Source: Arundinibacter roseus
Lineage (GTDB): Bacteria > Bacteroidota > Bacteroidia > Cytophagales > Spirosomataceae
Assembly (NCBI RefSeq): GCF_004348825.1
Contig: NZ_SMJU01000006.1
Coordinates: 62,001 to 126,000 of the forward strand
DNA length: 64,000 bases
Reading direction: 5' to 3'
Below are positions 19,320 through 27,318 of this stretch, piece by piece. The translations under genes and the position numbers were made by a program. The stretch's first letter is position 1; each line of letters starts with the position of its first letter. The notes under the pieces were generated by a model that did not search any database, had not been told where the DNA came from, and saw only the letters and a program-made list of their open reading frames with translations.

Positions 19320-19418
19320 AGTAAAAACGATGATTTCGAGACGAATTTGCAAGATAACAATCGCTTTATAATTAATGCAAAGGCTAAGGTGAAGATTCAA
19401 TAAAAGCCATAAAAAACA

Positions 19419-19466
19419 ACAAAAGCTTCTTCTGGATTACAGTGAATCCAAAAGAAGCTCCTTTGT
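19419..19466 (-). terminator. Intrinsic terminator after the NifU-like gene
   Basis: The arms at 19419-19438 and 19445-19466 form a hairpin of about 20 bp with minor mismatches (core AGCTTCTT / AAGAAGCT and GGATT / AATCC). A run of T follows on the minus strand. It lies just beyond the stop of the NifU-like gene (19492). Confidence 0.8.
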
Positions 19467-19491
19467 CTTATAGCTGCAAAGCCAACTTATT

Positions 19492-19755
19492 TCAGGCCAA
19501 ACTAGGCACGTTGACTGCTTCTACACGCTTGACATGGGGCACGGCTTTGCGTATCGACTCTTCCAGGCCGGCCCGAAAAGTCATCGCATTCATTGGACAG
19601 GTTTGGCACGAGCCGATCAGTTCAAGCCGCACCACGAGGTCGTCTGTTACTTCGGCCAGCTTCACATTCCCTCCGTCGGCTTCCAGGTACGGTCTGACCG
19701 TGTCAAGGGCAGATTCAATGAGGGCTATCAGCGTACTCTTTTCTTCTATATTCAT
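19492..19755 (-). CDS. NifU C-terminal-domain iron-sulfur scaffold protein
   Basis: An 87-residue NifU-like domain protein that binds an Fe-S cluster between two subunits and passes it to apoproteins. The domain covers nearly the whole chain: LDTVRPYLEADGGNVKL near the N-terminus and GSCQTCPMNAMTF with the paired cluster cysteines (CxxC) in the middle. I start at 19755 (MNIEEKSTL) instead of an ATG ten codons upstream because the family begins there. It lies 69 bases downstream of the Mrp ATPase gene on the same strand, forming a two-gene Fe-S delivery unit ended by the hairpin at 19419-19466. Confidence 0.92.
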   Translation of the reverse strand: MNIEEKSTLIALIESALDTVRPYLEADGGNVKLAEVTDDLVVRLELIGSCQTCPMNAMTFRAGLEESIRKAVPHVKRVEAVNVPSLA

Positions 19756-19824
19756 TTTGGTATATCTAGGAGTGCTAATTTGCACTTTTTCAGTAGTAAA
19801 TCAAACTTTTTTCGGGTCTCTTCT

Positions 19825-20931
19825 TTAAACACGAGTTTCTACCACTTTGGTTTTATCGGAGTTTGCATTCCGAATAGCAACCTGCTGTGCCAGTGCTTCG
19901 GCTGCTTCCCTAAAGGCAACTGTGGCTACTGATTCGGCATCCATTACCGCCGGTCGGCCTTCATCTCCTGCCTCACGTACACTTTGTACCAGCGGAATTT
20001 GACCTAAAAACGGAACCTCATGGCGCTCAGCAAGCTTGGCACCACCTCCTTTACCAAAAATATAATACTTATTGTCAGGCAACTCTGCCGGGGTAAAGTA
20101 GGCCATATTTTCAATAACTCCCAATATAGGCACATTGATTTGTGGCTGTCGAAACATTGCCAACCCTTTATTGGCATCAGCCAGAGCTACTTTTTGGGGA
20201 GTTGTCACAATAACTGCACCCGTTACAGGCACTGTTTGCACCAATGTCAGGTGAATATCGCTTGTGCCGGGTGGAAGGTCAATGAGCAAATAGTCCAAAT
20301 CGCCCCAATCGGTATCGCCAAAAAACTGACGAAGTGCCTGACTTGCCATGGGACCACGCCAAACCACGGCGCTATCTGCCGGAGTTAAGAAACCAATCGA
20401 AATCAGTTTTATGCCGTATTGACGAATCGGATTAATGAAGTTTTTGCCATCTTTTGGCGTAATGGTCGGCTGCATATCCTCTACGCCAAACATTACCGGA
20501 ATCGAAGGCCCAAAAATATCAGCATCAATAATTCCGACTTTCGCACCCGAACGATGCAGCGCCATGGCAAGGTTAGCCGTTACGGTAGACTTGCCCACTC
20601 CGCCTTTGCCTGACGAAATGGCGATCACGTTTTTCACCCCCGGAATCAGCGAAGCGCCAGTCCGAATGGATGTTACGTTTGCCGTCAGATTGACACGCAC
20701 GTCAATGTCCGGGCTCAATAGCGTATGAATCGCTTCCACACAGCTACGTTTGATTAATTCTTTCAGCGGACAGGCCGGAGTAGTCAGGATTACGGTAAAA
20801 CTTACCTGATTGACACCTACCTCTATATCCTGAATCATTCCCAGGCTTACAAGATCCTTTTTAAGATCAGGCTCCTGAACTGTACTTAACGCGTGTAATA
20901 TCTTCTCTTTATTTATTGTAAATTCTCCCAT
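19825..20931 (-). CDS. apbC: Mrp/NBP35-family P-loop ATPase (Fe-S cluster carrier)
   Basis: A 368-residue ATPase predicted to carry or load Fe-S clusters. An N-terminal MIP18/DUF59 domain (about 5-85, with TTPACPLKELI) precedes a deviant Walker A GKGGVGKST (108-116), and the switch motifs IIDADIFGPSIPVMFG and LIDLPPGTSDIHLT are clear. The C-terminal CxxC that binds the cluster in many Mrp/ApbC proteins is missing: the segment after ENMAYF reads TPAELPDNKYYIFGKGGG. The DUF59 Cys in TPACP is present. The gene precedes the NifU-domain gene, which could supply cluster-binding cysteines in trans; that is inference. Confidence 0.93.
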   Translation of the reverse strand: MGEFTINKEKILHALSTVQEPDLKKDLVSLGMIQDIEVGVNQVSFTVILTTPACPLKELIKRSCVEAIHTLLSPDIDVRVNLTANVTSIRTGASLIPGVKNVIAISSGKGGVGKSTVTANLAMALHRSGAKVGIIDADIFGPSIPVMFGVEDMQPTITPKDGKNFINPIRQYGIKLISIGFLTPADSAVVWRGPMASQALRQFFGDTDWGDLDYLLIDLPPGTSDIHLTLVQTVPVTGAVIVTTPQKVALADANKGLAMFRQPQINVPILGVIENMAYFTPAELPDNKYYIFGKGGGAKLAERHEVPFLGQIPLVQSVREAGDEGRPAVMDAESVATVAFREAAEALAQQVAIRNANSDKTKVVETRV

Positions 20932-21015
20932 TCGATTTTTTCTTTATTCCTTATTTAGGGGTTAAAATTGGCAAGCTATTGGATAATTACCTAACATCTT
21001 TCTGCACAGATGAGT

Positions 21016-22011
21016 TTATCCTTCATCCGGAAATTCACTGATTCGTTGTTCTATTTCATGAATTTCTGACGAAACATTCAGGCTTTCGGACACGCCAAGC
21101 AGACGAGTATGAATGGTTTTGAGATGTGATTTATAGCCCGGCGTAAGTCCGTGACGAGGCCGGTGTTCCAGCATTTTCAGAATAGCATCCCACTCTTCCA
21201 TCAGCGTCAGGGTTTCTTTTTGGATGTATGTTTTGGAAAAAAGCTGAAAGATATACTCCTCAGCCACTTCGTTGGGATGAATAAGATCCGGGCCGTAAAA
21301 CCGGTAGTCGCGCAGGTCATCCATCATGATTTCGTAGGATGGAAAATACGACACGTTGGGATACATTTCGGACAATCGGTGGCAAAAAATCCGAAGAACC
21401 GATTTGCTTACCTGATTCATTGGAAGTGTGTCACGAACATGCCGTACCGGACTTATGGTTAACAAAATCTTGCGGGACAACCCTAACGTCTGTATTAAAT
21501 GACTCCACCGGTTGATAAGTTGATCATGGCTGAGCAGCTCTTTCACAAACTCGTTTGGATGAGATTTATGACAATTGGACAAAATTGCCAGGTTTTTACG
21601 ATACCGGTACACATGAGCTGTACCAAACGTCAGGACCAATACTTTGGCCGTCGATAAAAAGGTACGAACTTCATCAAGTTTTTTCACAAGCAATGCTTCA
21701 AGCTCCCGTTTACTTGTAGCCCAAAACATGGAATGAAAGTCGTAATGAAGCCAAATCCCATCTGAATTTCGGACGTATAGCTCCTCCGAAGGGCGAATAT
21801 TTTCCAGCGCCATGGTGAGCAGTTGCGCCATAGAGTACGGATTAAACACCGTTCCAAAGGGATTGCTCAATACCGGAAATTTATAGGAAGAAAGCTGATT
21901 TCCAAGCACTTCGGCAAAGCAGGACCCTAGCGTAAGAATTGGTGTGCTGGTATCGAGCGTCCACTCAGATGATTTTATTGATATTTCAGTTCGAAGTTGT
22001 ATGGACTTCAT
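21016..22011 (-). CDS. GSCFA domain protein
   Basis: A 331-residue protein whose N-terminal half carries the namesake motif LGSCFAEVLGNQL (about residues 28-40) and LSNPFGTVFNPYS (about 47-59), defining the GSCFA family related to SGNH/GDSL esterases. ILLTISPVRHVRDTLPMNQVSKSVLR and the late DLIHPNEVAEEYIF match the family's conserved Ser/His-type blocks. The biochemical role is not established. There is no signal peptide, so it is likely cytoplasmic. Its ATG lies only 14 bases from the divergent GH16 ATG at 22026, so at least one of the two promoters overlaps coding sequence. Confidence 0.92.
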   Translation of the reverse strand: MKSIQLRTEISIKSSEWTLDTSTPILTLGSCFAEVLGNQLSSYKFPVLSNPFGTVFNPYSMAQLLTMALENIRPSEELYVRNSDGIWLHYDFHSMFWATSKRELEALLVKKLDEVRTFLSTAKVLVLTFGTAHVYRYRKNLAILSNCHKSHPNEFVKELLSHDQLINRWSHLIQTLGLSRKILLTISPVRHVRDTLPMNQVSKSVLRIFCHRLSEMYPNVSYFPSYEIMMDDLRDYRFYGPDLIHPNEVAEEYIFQLFSKTYIQKETLTLMEEWDAILKMLEHRPRHGLTPGYKSHLKTIHTRLLGVSESLNVSSEIHEIEQRISEFPDEG

Positions 22012-22025
22012 TATATTTGAATAAG

Positions 22026-22910
22026 ATGCAACTAACCTATTTTACTTTTATGATGCGAATTGCCCTACTTTTGTTACCTCTTCCTCTATTGATTAGCATG
22101 GCTTGCCAGGAAAATGAAACCATTCCTGGATCAAAACCTCCTATCGTTCCTATCAAAACGGAATATACCTTCGGTTCAACGCCGAGTTGGCAGGATGAAT
22201 TTGATTATTCCGGAAAGCCAGATCCGACAAAATGGGGCTACGATTTGGGAGGAAAAGGCTGGGGTAATAATGAACTGCAAAATTACACCAACAATTTAGA
22301 TAATTCTTTTGTGAAGGAGGGTATCCTTACAATTAAGGCGATAAAGGAAGCCTCGGGCACGAATGCCTATTCTTCCGCCAGGTTGGTAACGAAAGGCAAA
22401 GGAGATTTCTTGTACGGCAAATTTGAGATCCGTGCCAAATTGCCTTCCGGCGTCGGCACGTGGCCGGCCATTTGGATGCTCGCCAGTCAGTCTGCGTATG
22501 GCAACCAATATTGGCCCGACAACGGGGAATTGGATATCATGGAGCATGTTGGCTATGATCAAAGTAAAGTTCATGCCAATGTACACACCAAGGCGTTTAA
22601 CCACTCAATTCAAACCAATAAGGGCAATAACCGAATGGTTGACGCCGCTTCTACGGACTTCCACGTGTATAGTTGTGAATGGAAACCGGACATTATCACG
22701 TTTGCCATTGACGGACAAACGTATTTTAGTTTCAAAAAAGAAGCCACTTATGGCTGGCAGGAATGGCCGTTTGACAAACCCTTTCATCTGCTTCTGAATA
22801 TTGCCATCGGTGGAAATTGGGGCGGTGCCAAAGGGGTTGATAACACGATTTTTCCTCAAAGTATGGAGATTGACTATGTGCGGGTTTACCCTTTAATTGA
22901 AAAAAAGTAA
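22026..22910 (+). CDS. Glycoside hydrolase family 16 lipoprotein (beta-glucanase/laminarinase-like)
   Basis: An endo-acting beta-glucan hydrolase of GH16, predicted from the catalytic motif ELDIME (ExDxxE) with GYDQSKVHANVH behind it, and from the jelly-roll landmarks WQDEFDYSGKPDPTKWGYD, YGKFEIRAKLPSGVGTWPAIWML and the C-terminal MEIDYVRVYP. I start at 22026 (MQLTYF); ATGs at 22050 and 22053 are also possible. A hydrophobic segment ends in an ISMAC lipobox, so it is a lipoprotein acting at the envelope. The length (about 294 residues) is normal for a single-domain enzyme. A beta-1,3 or mixed-linkage glucan is the likely substrate, but porphyran/agar-type GH16 cannot be excluded by eye. It stands 101 bases before dnaX. 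Confidence 0.92.
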   Translation: MQLTYFTFMMRIALLLLPLPLLISMACQENETIPGSKPPIVPIKTEYTFGSTPSWQDEFDYSGKPDPTKWGYDLGGKGWGNNELQNYTNNLDNSFVKEGILTIKAIKEASGTNAYSSARLVTKGKGDFLYGKFEIRAKLPSGVGTWPAIWMLASQSAYGNQYWPDNGELDIMEHVGYDQSKVHANVHTKAFNHSIQTNKGNNRMVDAASTDFHVYSCEWKPDIITFAIDGQTYFSFKKEATYGWQEWPFDKPFHLLLNIAIGGNWGGAKGVDNTIFPQSMEIDYVRVYPLIEKK

Positions 22911-23011
22911 TTGTTTGACTATCAATTTTCTGCACTCCGGTCCCGATCATTTATCTTGTCTCCGGCAGGCGTTGTCTTTGATTTCCGGGGCCACGGCAGT
23001 AACTTGCACGC

Positions 23012-24769
23012 ATGGAGCATTTTGTTGTATCAGCCCGAAAATACCGCCCTATAACCTTCGATTCAGTTGTAGGACAAGCACATATTACCACCACACTCAA
23101 AAACGCCATTCGGACAAATCACCTTGCCCAGGCATTTTTGTTTTGTGGACCGCGTGGCGTAGGCAAAACTACCTGTGCGCGGATTTTGGCTAAAACCATC
23201 AATTGCCAGAATCTCAGCGATGACATTGAACCCTGCGGGGCCTGCGAATCGTGCGTAAGTTTTCAGAATAATGCTTCTTTCAATATTCATGAACTCGATG
23301 CTGCCTCAAATAACTCGGTTGAAGATATACGGAATCTGATTGATCAGGTACGCTACCCGCCGCATACCGGTTCTTACAAAATCTATATCATTGATGAGGT
23401 GCACATGCTGTCTCAGTCGGCTTTTAATGCATTTCTGAAAACGCTGGAAGAACCTCCCGGCTACGCCATTTTTATTTTGGCAACCACCGAGAAGCATAAG
23501 ATTTTACCTACCATTCTTTCACGCTGTCAGATATTTGACTTCAATCGCATTCAGCCACGAGATATTGCGGATCACCTGTCAGCTATTGCCCTAAAAGAAG
23601 GAATTCAGGCAGATCGCGAGGCATTGGAACTGATTGGTCAAAAAGCCGACGGCGGTTTGCGCGATGCCCTCTCCATGTTTGACCTGAATGTCACGTTTTC
23701 TACTAATAACGAACTGTCGTACAGCAATGTACTCGACAACCTGCACATTCTGGATTATGATTATTATTTCAAAATTACGGATGCGCTTTTAGCCGGGGAT
23801 ATTGCCAATACTTTAATCTATTTTGATGAAATTATTCGTAAAGGGTTCGACGGGCATTTATTTTTAATTGGCCTTTTGGAACATTTCCGCAACCTCATGG
23901 TATGCAAAGATCCGGTCACGGTATCATTACTGGAAGTGTCCGAAAACGCCAAAGCCAAATATTTGGATCAGTCTATGCGGGCCAATCTAAGCTTTTTGCT
24001 TTCGGCCATGAGTATTGGTAGTCAATGCGATATAAACTTCAAATCTTCAAAAAATCAGCGACTCCACATTGAGCTATTTTTGATTAAGATTTCAAGACTC
24101 CCCGATATTTTGTCGATTGAATCTTTACCCGGATCAGGGGATGATTCCCACGCTGCCTTAAAAAAAAAAGCTGAGCCCGAGGTAGTCCTCACAACTGAGC
24201 CGGGCTCTCCGGCCTATCAGGCAACTGCGGCTACCAAACCAACAACGACAACAACAAATAACCCGGCAGAGGTAAAAATTCCGGTCGGAAGTCGCTTGCG
24301 AAGTACCAGTCATTTGGTGCCGGGAGTCGTGGCAGTTCAGCCAAAGGAATCAGTGACACAGCCTTCAAAAACTATAACTCCGCCACCTGCCGATCGTCCC
24401 AAAAAACCCCTGACCAAAGAAAATTTGATTCTGCATTGGAAAGAATTTGCCGAAATCAGGAAGAATCAATTTAATTTATCCAACGAAGAAGTAACCCTCG
24501 GACTCGAACCTGAACTTGATGGAGACGTGATCCGGCTTGCCCTGACCAATGACATACAGCTTGGTGCTTTGAATACGCTGCGAAACGATTTGATTGGCTA
24601 TTTAAGACAATACCTTGATGCTCCTACCCTCTCTCTCGAAGGACGTGTAGCGCCGCAGGAGGTAGCGTGGCGGCCTTACACAGCACAGGATAAGTTTAAT
24701 TTTCTGGTAGAAAAGAATCCGCAATTGCAGGAATTACAGAAAGTTCTTGGTTTGGATACGGACTTTTAA
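23012..24769 (+). CDS. dnaX: DNA polymerase III subunit gamma/tau
   Basis: The clamp-loader ATPase of the replisome, 585 residues. Walker A GPRGVGKT (46-53), the zinc cysteines C65, C75, C78 and C81, the DEVH box (128-131) followed by SQSAFNAFLKTLEEPP, and the SRC arginine-finger region are all present. A proline/threonine-rich linker (about 385-465, including a run of eight A coding for lysines at 24160-24168) separates the AAA+ core from a C-terminal tau-like domain. The A8 run could act as a slippery site, as in some dnaX genes, but I see no downstream structure that I would defend. The gene ends four bases inside the convergent coaE gene. Confidence 0.97.
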   Translation: MEHFVVSARKYRPITFDSVVGQAHITTTLKNAIRTNHLAQAFLFCGPRGVGKTTCARILAKTINCQNLSDDIEPCGACESCVSFQNNASFNIHELDAASNNSVEDIRNLIDQVRYPPHTGSYKIYIIDEVHMLSQSAFNAFLKTLEEPPGYAIFILATTEKHKILPTILSRCQIFDFNRIQPRDIADHLSAIALKEGIQADREALELIGQKADGGLRDALSMFDLNVTFSTNNELSYSNVLDNLHILDYDYYFKITDALLAGDIANTLIYFDEIIRKGFDGHLFLIGLLEHFRNLMVCKDPVTVSLLEVSENAKAKYLDQSMRANLSFLLSAMSIGSQCDINFKSSKNQRLHIELFLIKISRLPDILSIESLPGSGDDSHAALKKKAEPEVVLTTEPGSPAYQATAATKPTTTTTNNPAEVKIPVGSRLRSTSHLVPGVVAVQPKESVTQPSKTITPPPADRPKKPLTKENLILHWKEFAEIRKNQFNLSNEEVTLGLEPELDGDVIRLALTNDIQLGALNTLRNDLIGYLRQYLDAPTLSLEGRVAPQEVAWRPYTAQDKFNFLVEKNPQLQELQKVLGLDTDF

Positions 24770-25377
24770 TGTGCAGCTTTCTCCAAAAAATGGTTGTGTA
24801 GAGTTAAGACCTGCGGGATCAAAGGAGAGTCTGCTGAATTATCAATCACAAAATCAGCAAATTTCTGACGTTCTTCATCCGAAAGTTGATTCTGCATAAT
24901 CGCACGTATGTCCTCCGCCGTTCGGTGCGGATCGCGGGCGAGGGTTCGGCTGATGCGTAAATCAAGAGGCGCAGTTACCAGGACAGTAAAATCGAGCGTA
25001 TTCTGATCCCCTGCTTTTTTCATTAAGGCCGCTTCACGAATGACGTAAGGCACATGCAATTTGGATTTCAGCCAGTCAGCTGCATCTTCATGTACTTTTG
25101 GATGAATCAGCTGATTTAGCTGGGTAAGCAGAGCAGAATCCTTAAAAACCCGCTGAGCAACGTACGTCCGGTTATAGGTTCCGTCGGAATCGTAGGCCGA
25201 TTCACCAAGCAAGGTAACAATCTGACTTTTAAGGTCTAAATCATTCACAGTAAGCCATTTGGCGCGTTTATCTGCATCGTAAATTGGCACATTCAGGCAG
25301 CTGAAAATTCGGCAAACAATGCTTTTGCCAGAGCCAATGCCACCGGTTACACCAATTTCTAGCGGGGCTTTTCTCAT
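24766..25377 (-). CDS. coaE: Dephospho-CoA kinase
   Basis: A 203-residue kinase that phosphorylates the ribose 3-OH of dephospho-CoA, the last step of coenzyme A synthesis. Walker A GGIGSGKS lies at about residues 12-19, IYDADKRAK at about 32-40 carries the conserved Asp, and IREAALMKKAG and the lid RDPHRTAEDIRAIMQNQLS are typical. Length is normal. Its start overlaps the end of the ybbR gene by four bases (ATGA type), suggesting translational coupling, and its stop overlaps the dnaX stop by four bases tail to tail, with no terminator between. Confidence 0.96.
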   Translation of the reverse strand: MRKAPLEIGVTGGIGSGKSIVCRIFSCLNVPIYDADKRAKWLTVNDLDLKSQIVTLLGESAYDSDGTYNRTYVAQRVFKDSALLTQLNQLIHPKVHEDAADWLKSKLHVPYVIREAALMKKAGDQNTLDFTVLVTAPLDLRISRTLARDPHRTAEDIRAIMQNQLSDEERQKFADFVIDNSADSPLIPQVLTLHNHFLEKAAH

Positions 25378-26081
25378 TTTTTTGCAGTCGTGACAGGGAG
25401 AGGACGCAGCAAACGAGCTACTTCAAAACTCACGAAAACCGACGAATGACTCACCTCTACCAGGGGTAGATAGGGAATATTCATCGACAAATTTTCGTCA
25501 TAATTGTTCTGAATTTTACTGGCAGGAACCTGAACACGAATGGTATCAGGAAAATTACTTACTTCTGATGCAGGACCTTCTACTGAGATTAGCGATGGAG
25601 AGACATTTATAAGGCTGGAAATTACAAAACCCGGACGAAGATCTATGCTCAGGCTATCAACCCGAACAGGAATTATTCGAGAAATCTTTCGTTCAAAACC
25701 TAGCTCAAAGGTATCCGCAATGATGTAATTTACTTTTACATCCGGAAAATGTTCGGCAATTTGATCAGTCAGCGAAGTGGAATTAATGACACTGGCTTTC
25801 AGTGGGTTAATTACCTTATACTCTACCGGGCTTTCTACAAAAGTTAGCCACGACTTCCGCAAAAGATTCCAGCCGTCACCCGAAACGTTTACTGAAACAG
25901 TTTTGGGCAACGGCTGTACTGGTATAAACTGGGATTCATCGAACTGAAAATGAATCGGATAATCCAGTCGTAGGGAATAATTATCCTTATTAAGAGCCGT
26001 CATTAACCAAAAAAACGTAGCCGCCAATAAACAGCCGACAAACGTTTTTACCTTACTATTTTTGGATGCTGCCTGGCTCAC
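25374..26081 (-). CDS. YbbR-like domain protein
   Basis: A 235-residue membrane-anchored protein: a single N-terminal transmembrane segment (VGCLLAATFFWLMTAL, about 15-30), then repeated YbbR-type beta domains in the periplasm (PKTVSVNVSGDGWNL near 60; PGFVISSLINVSPSLISVEGP near 150-172). In many bacteria YbbR proteins accompany the diadenylate cyclase CdaA; here the neighbours are yajC and coaE, and no cdaA is in the window. It overlaps coaE by four bases and lies 28 bases downstream of yajC. The function is uncertain. Confidence 0.88.
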   Translation of the reverse strand: MSQAASKNSKVKTFVGCLLAATFFWLMTALNKDNYSLRLDYPIHFQFDESQFIPVQPLPKTVSVNVSGDGWNLLRKSWLTFVESPVEYKVINPLKASVINSTSLTDQIAEHFPDVKVNYIIADTFELGFERKISRIIPVRVDSLSIDLRPGFVISSLINVSPSLISVEGPASEVSNFPDTIRVQVPASKIQNNYDENLSMNIPYLPLVEVSHSSVFVSFEVARLLRPLPVTTAKK

Positions 26082-26109
26082 GAGGTAAAATCAGTTGAAA
26101 TAAAATGGA

Positions 26110-26412
26110 TTAAGCTTTGATCGTACGGCTGATCGCTGATTTGTCAAACGTAAGCTTTACACCTTTGTCCAAATCAAGTGTAACAGTGGCTTCGTCAACC
26201 AAAAACACTTTTCCATGTAAGCCGCCAATTGTAACTACTTCATCACCTTTTTTAATTCCAGCCAACAGTTCCTTTTGCTCTTTCTGCTTTTTTTGTTGTG
26301 GACGAATCATGAAAAAATAAAAGACGCCAATGATACCTACCCACATGACAATTTGGTAAATCATAGCCTGTGAGCCGCCGGCTGCCGCCTGAGCAATTAT
26401 AGAAACTAACAT
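26110..26412 (-). CDS. yajC: Preprotein translocase subunit YajC
   Basis: A 100-residue accessory subunit of the Sec translocon that associates with SecDF. One transmembrane segment (MIYQIVMWVGIIGVFYFFMI, about 17-36) is followed by RPQQKKQKEQKELLAGIKKGDEVVTIGGLHG, the family signature, and a small soluble domain. I start at 26412 (MLVSIIAQAAAGG) instead of an ATG 11 codons upstream, because the short N-terminus matches family length. It lies in the ybbR-coaE gene group. Confidence 0.95.
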   Translation of the reverse strand: MLVSIIAQAAAGGSQAMIYQIVMWVGIIGVFYFFMIRPQQKKQKEQKELLAGIKKGDEVVTIGGLHGKVFLVDEATVTLDLDKGVKLTFDKSAISRTIKA

Positions 26413-26451
26413 AGGTCGAAGAGTTGAAAATATAAAATGAAACAAATAATT

Positions 26452-26901
26452 CTATTGAATGGCAACGGAATCAGCAGCCGCCTGAACAATACCCTGTAAC
26501 CGCAACTCGGACGATGCGGGCTCCGTATTGGCATATACCGTAATGGTTTTCACCTGTTGACCCGGCTTGCCTTTGCTGTTAAAACGCACCAAAATGGAAG
26601 ATTCTTCTTCCGGGGCAATTGGGTCGCGGGGCCATTCCGGAATAGTACACCCACAGGAAGCACTTACATTATTGATGATTAAAGGGAATTCACCCTCATT
26701 CCGAAAGCGAAAGGTATGCTCTACAATGTCACCTTCTTTTACGCTGCCAAACTGAAAAGTTGCGCTGTCGAGAAGCGTCATTACGGGCATTTTTTCTTTC
26801 AATTCATCGGCCCGGCCTTTTTCGGTATTGGTTCCGCAAGCGGCCAGCCAAACGCCCAAAGTAACGAGCAGGAGCAGGACCTGAAACTGATTCTTTTTCA
26901 T
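26452..26901 (-). CDS. DUF1573 lipoprotein
   Basis: A 149-residue lipoprotein. The signal sequence FQVLLLLVTLGVWLAAC ends in a clear lipobox; I start at 26901 (MKKNQFQ). The mature part is a DUF1573 immunoglobulin-like domain: ATFQFGSVKEGDIVEHTFRFRNEGEFPLIINNV and SCGCTIPEWPRDPIAPEEES, with the SCGC cysteines typical of the family. The role is unknown. It may form part of a constitutive envelope operon with yajC (39 bases downstream) and the YtxH gene upstream. Confidence 0.9.
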   Translation of the reverse strand: MKKNQFQVLLLLVTLGVWLAACGTNTEKGRADELKEKMPVMTLLDSATFQFGSVKEGDIVEHTFRFRNEGEFPLIINNVSASCGCTIPEWPRDPIAPEEESSILVRFNSKGKPGQQVKTITVYANTEPASSELRLQGIVQAAADSVAIQ

Positions 26902-26933
26902 TTTGTACGTAGACGTTGGATAGTCAGAAAAAA

Positions 26934-27236
26934 TCAACCGTTTTGGTTTTTAATTTGCGCCATCAATCGGTCGACATCTTCCAGAAGTTTTTCGGCTTTT
27001 TCACGCGCATCACTGACCACGCGCTCACCTTCTGCTTTGGCTAAACTGTCAGGAAGGTTTTTACCTTCGATCAAATCTGCGATCAATTTCTCTAACTGTT
27101 CCCGGTATTTTGACAATCGGTACGTCAACCGATCGCGGGTGATTTCCCCTTTTTCCGGTGCGTATAAGACTCCAAGAATTGCACCTGTGGCACATCCGGT
27201 TAAGAAAGCTAAAAGTGTACGGCTTGAACTGCTCAT
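26934..27236 (-). CDS. YtxH domain protein
   Basis: A 100-residue protein with an N-terminal glycine-containing transmembrane segment (LLAFLTGCATGAILGVLYAP, about 8-27) followed by the YtxH-type EKGEITRDRLTYRLSKY and a predicted coiled coil (AKAEGERVVSDAREKAEKLLEDVDRLMAQ). YtxH proteins are short membrane-associated helical proteins, stress-related in Bacillus. In Bacteroidota the role is unknown. It sits between nusB and the DUF1573 gene. Confidence 0.88.
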   Translation of the reverse strand: MSSSSRTLLAFLTGCATGAILGVLYAPEKGEITRDRLTYRLSKYREQLEKLIADLIEGKNLPDSLAKAEGERVVSDAREKAEKLLEDVDRLMAQIKNQNG

Positions 27237-27318
27237 GGCTTAAATGGTTAATCGTTCTAGATTATAATTTATGATTGTGAATACTGATTCAAAAAATGCT
27301 TTTACTGAGGTCAATTTT

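Noticed and set aside
24160-24168. Programmed frameshift site in dnaX (run of eight A)
   Set aside because: The A run is present, but the Pro/Thr-rich linker reads through in one frame to the expected length and I could not defend a stimulatory hairpin behind it.
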